Shown piece by piece: positions 14,736 to 17,038 of a stretch of 17,038 nt of DNA. This DNA is from an uncultured Beijerinckiaceae bacterium (GTDB lineage Bacteria > Pseudomonadota > Alphaproteobacteria > Rhizobiales > Beijerinckiaceae): the NCBI GenBank assembly GCA_937863205.1, contig CALMGA010000455.1:1-17038 (forward strand), in the 5' to 3' direction. The notes beneath the pieces are model-generated. The model was given only the letters and a program-made list of their open reading frames with translations. It was not told where the DNA came from and searched no databases. Position 1 is the first letter of the stretch; every line of letters begins with the position of its first letter. The translations under genes and the position numbers were made by a program.

Positions 14736-14825
14736 ACGGCGCTGCGCTCACAGATTGCGGAGCGCTCGCGATGGGGGCTGCAATCGGCCGGTCGCCACGC
14801 GCCGGCCAGCTTGGTGGAGACGGCC

Positions 14826-15728
14826 ATGGATCGCCAGCAGCACGACGGATCCGAGCGGGACGATCAGGACGTCGAGCGGGGGCAGGCGTCGAAAGACGAC
14901 AGCGAGCCCGACCTCGAAGACAATGATCGACTCCACGCCGGCAACGGACCGACACCGCCATCGGCGCGGATCATCCACGAGATCATCCGCGAGGACGGCG
15001 AGGAAGAGCTGGAACGCAGCGTCAAGGCGCTGGTCTGGTCGGCCACCGGCGCCGGCCTGTCGATGGGCTTCTCCTTTCTCACCATGGCGATCCTGAAGAG
15101 CGGCCTGCCCGAGGCGCCGTGGAGCAAGCTCGTCACCGGATTCGGCTATACGATCGGCTTCCTCATCGTGGTGCTGGGACGCCAGCAGCTCTTCACCGAG
15201 TCGACGCTGACCGCCGTGCTGCCGCTGCTCACCCGCAAGGACTGGTACACGGCGCTGCGAACCGGGCGCCTGTGGGCGGTGGTGCTGGTGTTCAACCTTC
15301 TCGGCACCTTCGCCTTCGCGTGGATGGTTAGTCACGAGTCCTTGTTCGACGAGGACATCAACCGGGCGCTGCGGACCCTCGCCGCCGCCGCGGTCACCGA
15401 CGCGTTCTGGCCGATGCTGGTCAAGGCCGTGCTCGCCGGCTGGCTGATCGCCCTGATGGTCTGGCTGATCCCCGGCGCCGGGCCGGCCCGGTTGTGGCTG
15501 ATCCTGATCCTCACCTACGTCGTCGCCATCGCCCATTTCTCGCACATCATCGCCGGCTCGGTGGAAGCGGCCTTCAACGTCTTCACCGGCCAGATGACGG
15601 CGATCGGCTATGTCACCCGCTTCCTCGCGCCGACGCTGATCGGCAATACGCTGGGCGGCGTTTCGATGGTGGCGATCCTCAACCATGCGCCGGTGCGCGA
15701 CGAGTTGCCGACGCCCAACAAGGCTTGA
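14826..15728 (+). CDS. Formate/nitrite transporter (FNT) family membrane protein, YfdC-like
   Basis: 300 aa. The first ~65 residues are hydrophilic and very acidic (DDQDVERGQ, SEPDLEDND) and should be cytoplasmic. Six membrane segments follow, roughly 68-90, 103-119, 148-168, 193-216, 221-245 and 262-286. FNT channel features include GRQQLFTESTLTAVLP (118-133) and AHFSHIIAGSVEAAF (236-250), where His240 may be the central histidine of the pore. It is closest in style to E. coli YfdC, whose substrate is uncertain, rather than to FocA or NirC. The ATG at 14826 was chosen because GGTGGAG lies six bases upstream; a TTG at 14811 is open but less likely. A formate role would match fdhD nearby, but that is only inference. 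Confidence 0.88.
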   Translation: MDRQQHDGSERDDQDVERGQASKDDSEPDLEDNDRLHAGNGPTPPSARIIHEIIREDGEEELERSVKALVWSATGAGLSMGFSFLTMAILKSGLPEAPWSKLVTGFGYTIGFLIVVLGRQQLFTESTLTAVLPLLTRKDWYTALRTGRLWAVVLVFNLLGTFAFAWMVSHESLFDEDINRALRTLAAAAVTDAFWPMLVKAVLAGWLIALMVWLIPGAGPARLWLILILTYVVAIAHFSHIIAGSVEAAFNVFTGQMTAIGYVTRFLAPTLIGNTLGGVSMVAILNHAPVRDELPTPNKA

Positions 15729-15743
15729 CGCCGGACCGCAGGG

Positions 15744-16781
15744 ATGCGCCGCACGGTGCTGTTCTACACCCACGCCCACGGTGGCGGCGGCGCCGAGATC
15801 ACTTTCGACCGGCTCGCCCGCGCCTTCGTCGCCAACGGCGACCGGGTGATCTTCGCCGGGGATCGCGGCGCCTCCACGGCCGACGCGCCCGGCTTGCGCC
15901 GGCGGGTGCTCGGCCGCAATCACGCCCTCGCCACGCTCCGCCTCGCCGGCGTGCTGCGCCGCGAGCGCCCCGACGCCTCCTTCTCCGCCCTCGGCGCCCA
16001 AAATCTCAAGCATGTCGCGGCGGCGGCGCTCGCCGGGCGGCTCGGGCGCTGCGTCCTCGGCATTCACGGCTTCGCGGAAGCCGAGCCCGGCCGGCTTGCG
16101 CGGCTTTTCTACCATCTCTGCCCGCTGGTGACGCGGATCGCCGCCCGAACCATCTGCGTGTCGGACGTTCTGCTGGCCGACATCGCCGGGCGATGGAGCG
16201 GTCGCCGCCTCACCCGCATCTACAACCCCGTGCCCTTGCCCGCGCCCGTGCCCGCTCAGGTGGCGCCGGCCGGCGGCCGGCTGGTGCTGGCTCTCGGGCG
16301 TTTCGAGCCGATCAAGCGCTTCCCCGACCTCGTCGCCGCCTTCGCCCGCCTCGCGGAAGCGGATCTGCGCCTCGCCATCCTCGGCGAAGGTCCCGAACGG
16401 GCCGTCATCGAGGCCACCGTCGCCCGGCTCGGGCTCGGCGAGCGCGTCGACCTGCCGGGCTTCGTCGCCGACCCGTCGTCCTGGTATCGCCGCGCTGCCT
16501 GCGTCGCCATCGCTTCGCGAAGCGAAAGCTTCGGCCTGACCGCCGCCGAAGCCCTGAGCCATGGTGTCGCGGTGGTGACGACCGCGTGCGGCGGTCCGCC
16601 GGAGATCCTTGGATCCTGCGGACGGGTCGTGCCGGTCGGCGACGTCGAGGCCCTCGCCCGCGCCCTGGCCGAAACCCTCGCCGACCCCGGCGATCCCGCT
16701 CCGCGCCGCGCGAGGGCCGCGACTTTCTCGCCGGATGCAGCCCGGGCCGCTTATGCCGCGCTGATCGACGGCCTGGGATGA
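15744..16781 (+). CDS. Glycosyltransferase, GT4 family (GT-B fold)
   Basis: 345 aa, cytoplasmic or membrane-associated. The N-terminal domain starts VLFYTHAHGGGGAEITFDRL, the Gly-rich acceptor-side loop of GT4 enzymes. The C-terminal donor domain starts LVLALGRFEPIKRFPDLVAA (180-199) and includes ILGEGPER and the EX7E motif with Glu261 and Glu269 in SESFGLTAAEAL. GGPPEIL follows. These enzymes move a sugar from a nucleotide donor onto a polysaccharide, lipid or LPS core; donor and acceptor cannot be told here. The ATG at 15744 lies 15 bases after the transporter gene stop with only AGGG directly before it, so translation may depend on coupling. The upstream phosphomutase in the window could supply sugar phosphates. 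Confidence 0.9.
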   Translation: MRRTVLFYTHAHGGGGAEITFDRLARAFVANGDRVIFAGDRGASTADAPGLRRRVLGRNHALATLRLAGVLRRERPDASFSALGAQNLKHVAAAALAGRLGRCVLGIHGFAEAEPGRLARLFYHLCPLVTRIAARTICVSDVLLADIAGRWSGRRLTRIYNPVPLPAPVPAQVAPAGGRLVLALGRFEPIKRFPDLVAAFARLAEADLRLAILGEGPERAVIEATVARLGLGERVDLPGFVADPSSWYRRAACVAIASRSESFGLTAAEALSHGVAVVTTACGGPPEILGSCGRVVPVGDVEALARALAETLADPGDPAPRRARAATFSPDAARAAYAALIDGLG

Positions 16782-16824
16782 ACCGGCCCGGCGTTACGGC
16801 CGAACCCTGACCGGCGGGAACCGT

Positions 16825-16846
16825 CGCCGGCGACCGGGCGCCGGCG
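16825..16846. repeat. GC-rich repeat able to form a hairpin between convergent genes
   Basis: CGCCGGCG occurs twice, separated by ACCGGG. Since CGCCGGCG is its own reverse complement, the two copies can pair as an 8-bp stem with a 6-base loop on either strand. It lies 43 bases after the glycosyltransferase stop, in the 153-base gap before the convergent gene. There is no T-tract; a bidirectional stop is possible but unproven. Confidence 0.4.
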
Positions 16847-16934
16847 TTGCGTGCGGGATCAAGCATCGCCGCTGCGGCATCGCGGCTGACGCAGCCCCAG
16901 CCCGGCTCGTCACCGGCGGGGATGCGGAGCTTGC

Positions 16935-17038
16935 TCAGTCTCCCGACGCCAACGCCAGATGGGCGTCGAACAAGCGGTCCATCTGCGTTTCCACGGCGAA
17001 CGGCCGCGCCTTGCCGGCGATCACGGTCGGGTCGAGCC
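16935..17038 (-). CDS. C-terminal fragment of an unidentified protein, possibly a glycosyltransferase
   Basis: Only the last 33 codons and the TGA stop are present; the gene enters from the right edge. The visible segment includes PTVIAGKARPFAVETQMDRL and ends LALASGD. The codons are strongly GC-ending, as in neighbouring genes, and the helical, charged tail resembles the C-terminus of some alphaproteobacterial glycosyltransferases. No catalytic motif is visible, so the function is a guess supported only by this resemblance and by the adjacent convergent glycosyltransferase. Confidence 0.45.
   Translation of the reverse strand, partial: LDPTVIAGKARPFAVETQMDRLFDAHLALASGD

Noticed and set aside
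14748..16562. A 604-codon open frame on the minus strand opposite the transporter and glycosyltransferase
   Set aside because: Both opposite-strand genes have clear family motifs and ribosome binding sites; this frame has none and its composition is that of a mirror frame.

Overview
The window is high-GC DNA from an alphaproteobacterium, most likely of the order Hyphomicrobiales (Rhizobiales). The basis is the rhizobial-style tad/cpa pilus gene order, the gene families present and the codon bias. The genus cannot be read from the sequence. No mobile element, CRISPR array, tRNA or rRNA gene was seen.

Left part (1-6379): a tight-adherence (Tad/Flp) pilus locus. Read on the minus strand it runs flp (pilin), a terminator, cpaA (prepilin peptidase), a promoter-like gap, cpaB, cpaC (secretin), cpaD (lipoprotein), cpaE (TadZ-like localisation ATPase) and the first 20 codons of cpaF (secretion ATPase), which leaves the window at base 1. 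cpaB to cpaE are coupled by overlaps or very short gaps. Divergently from flp lies a small secreted protein carrying only the N-terminal domain found in CpaC.

Middle part (6662-13343): a minus-strand series of ilvA (threonine ammonia-lyase), a type II haloacid dehalogenase, fdhD (formate dehydrogenase sulfurtransferase), a soluble chemoreceptor with PilZ-like and Cache-like modules, and a phosphomannomutase/phosphoglucomutase. The dehalogenase and fdhD overlap by 4 bases; the others have their own gaps.

Right part (13521-16781): a plus-strand series of bluB (lower ligand of vitamin B12), a DUF427 protein, a YfdC-type formate/nitrite transporter-family protein and a GT4 glycosyltransferase. 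The 3' end of another minus-strand gene, perhaps a second glycosyltransferase, enters at the right edge.

The most interesting non-coding signal is a set of three TTAACC motifs. TTAA occurs only four times by eye in the window, and the three intergenic copies all lie on the coding strand upstream of cpaB, flp and the chemoreceptor. This resembles CtrA binding sites and suggests that pilus and taxis genes may share cell-cycle control. No clearly new biological system was found; most genes belong to recognised families.
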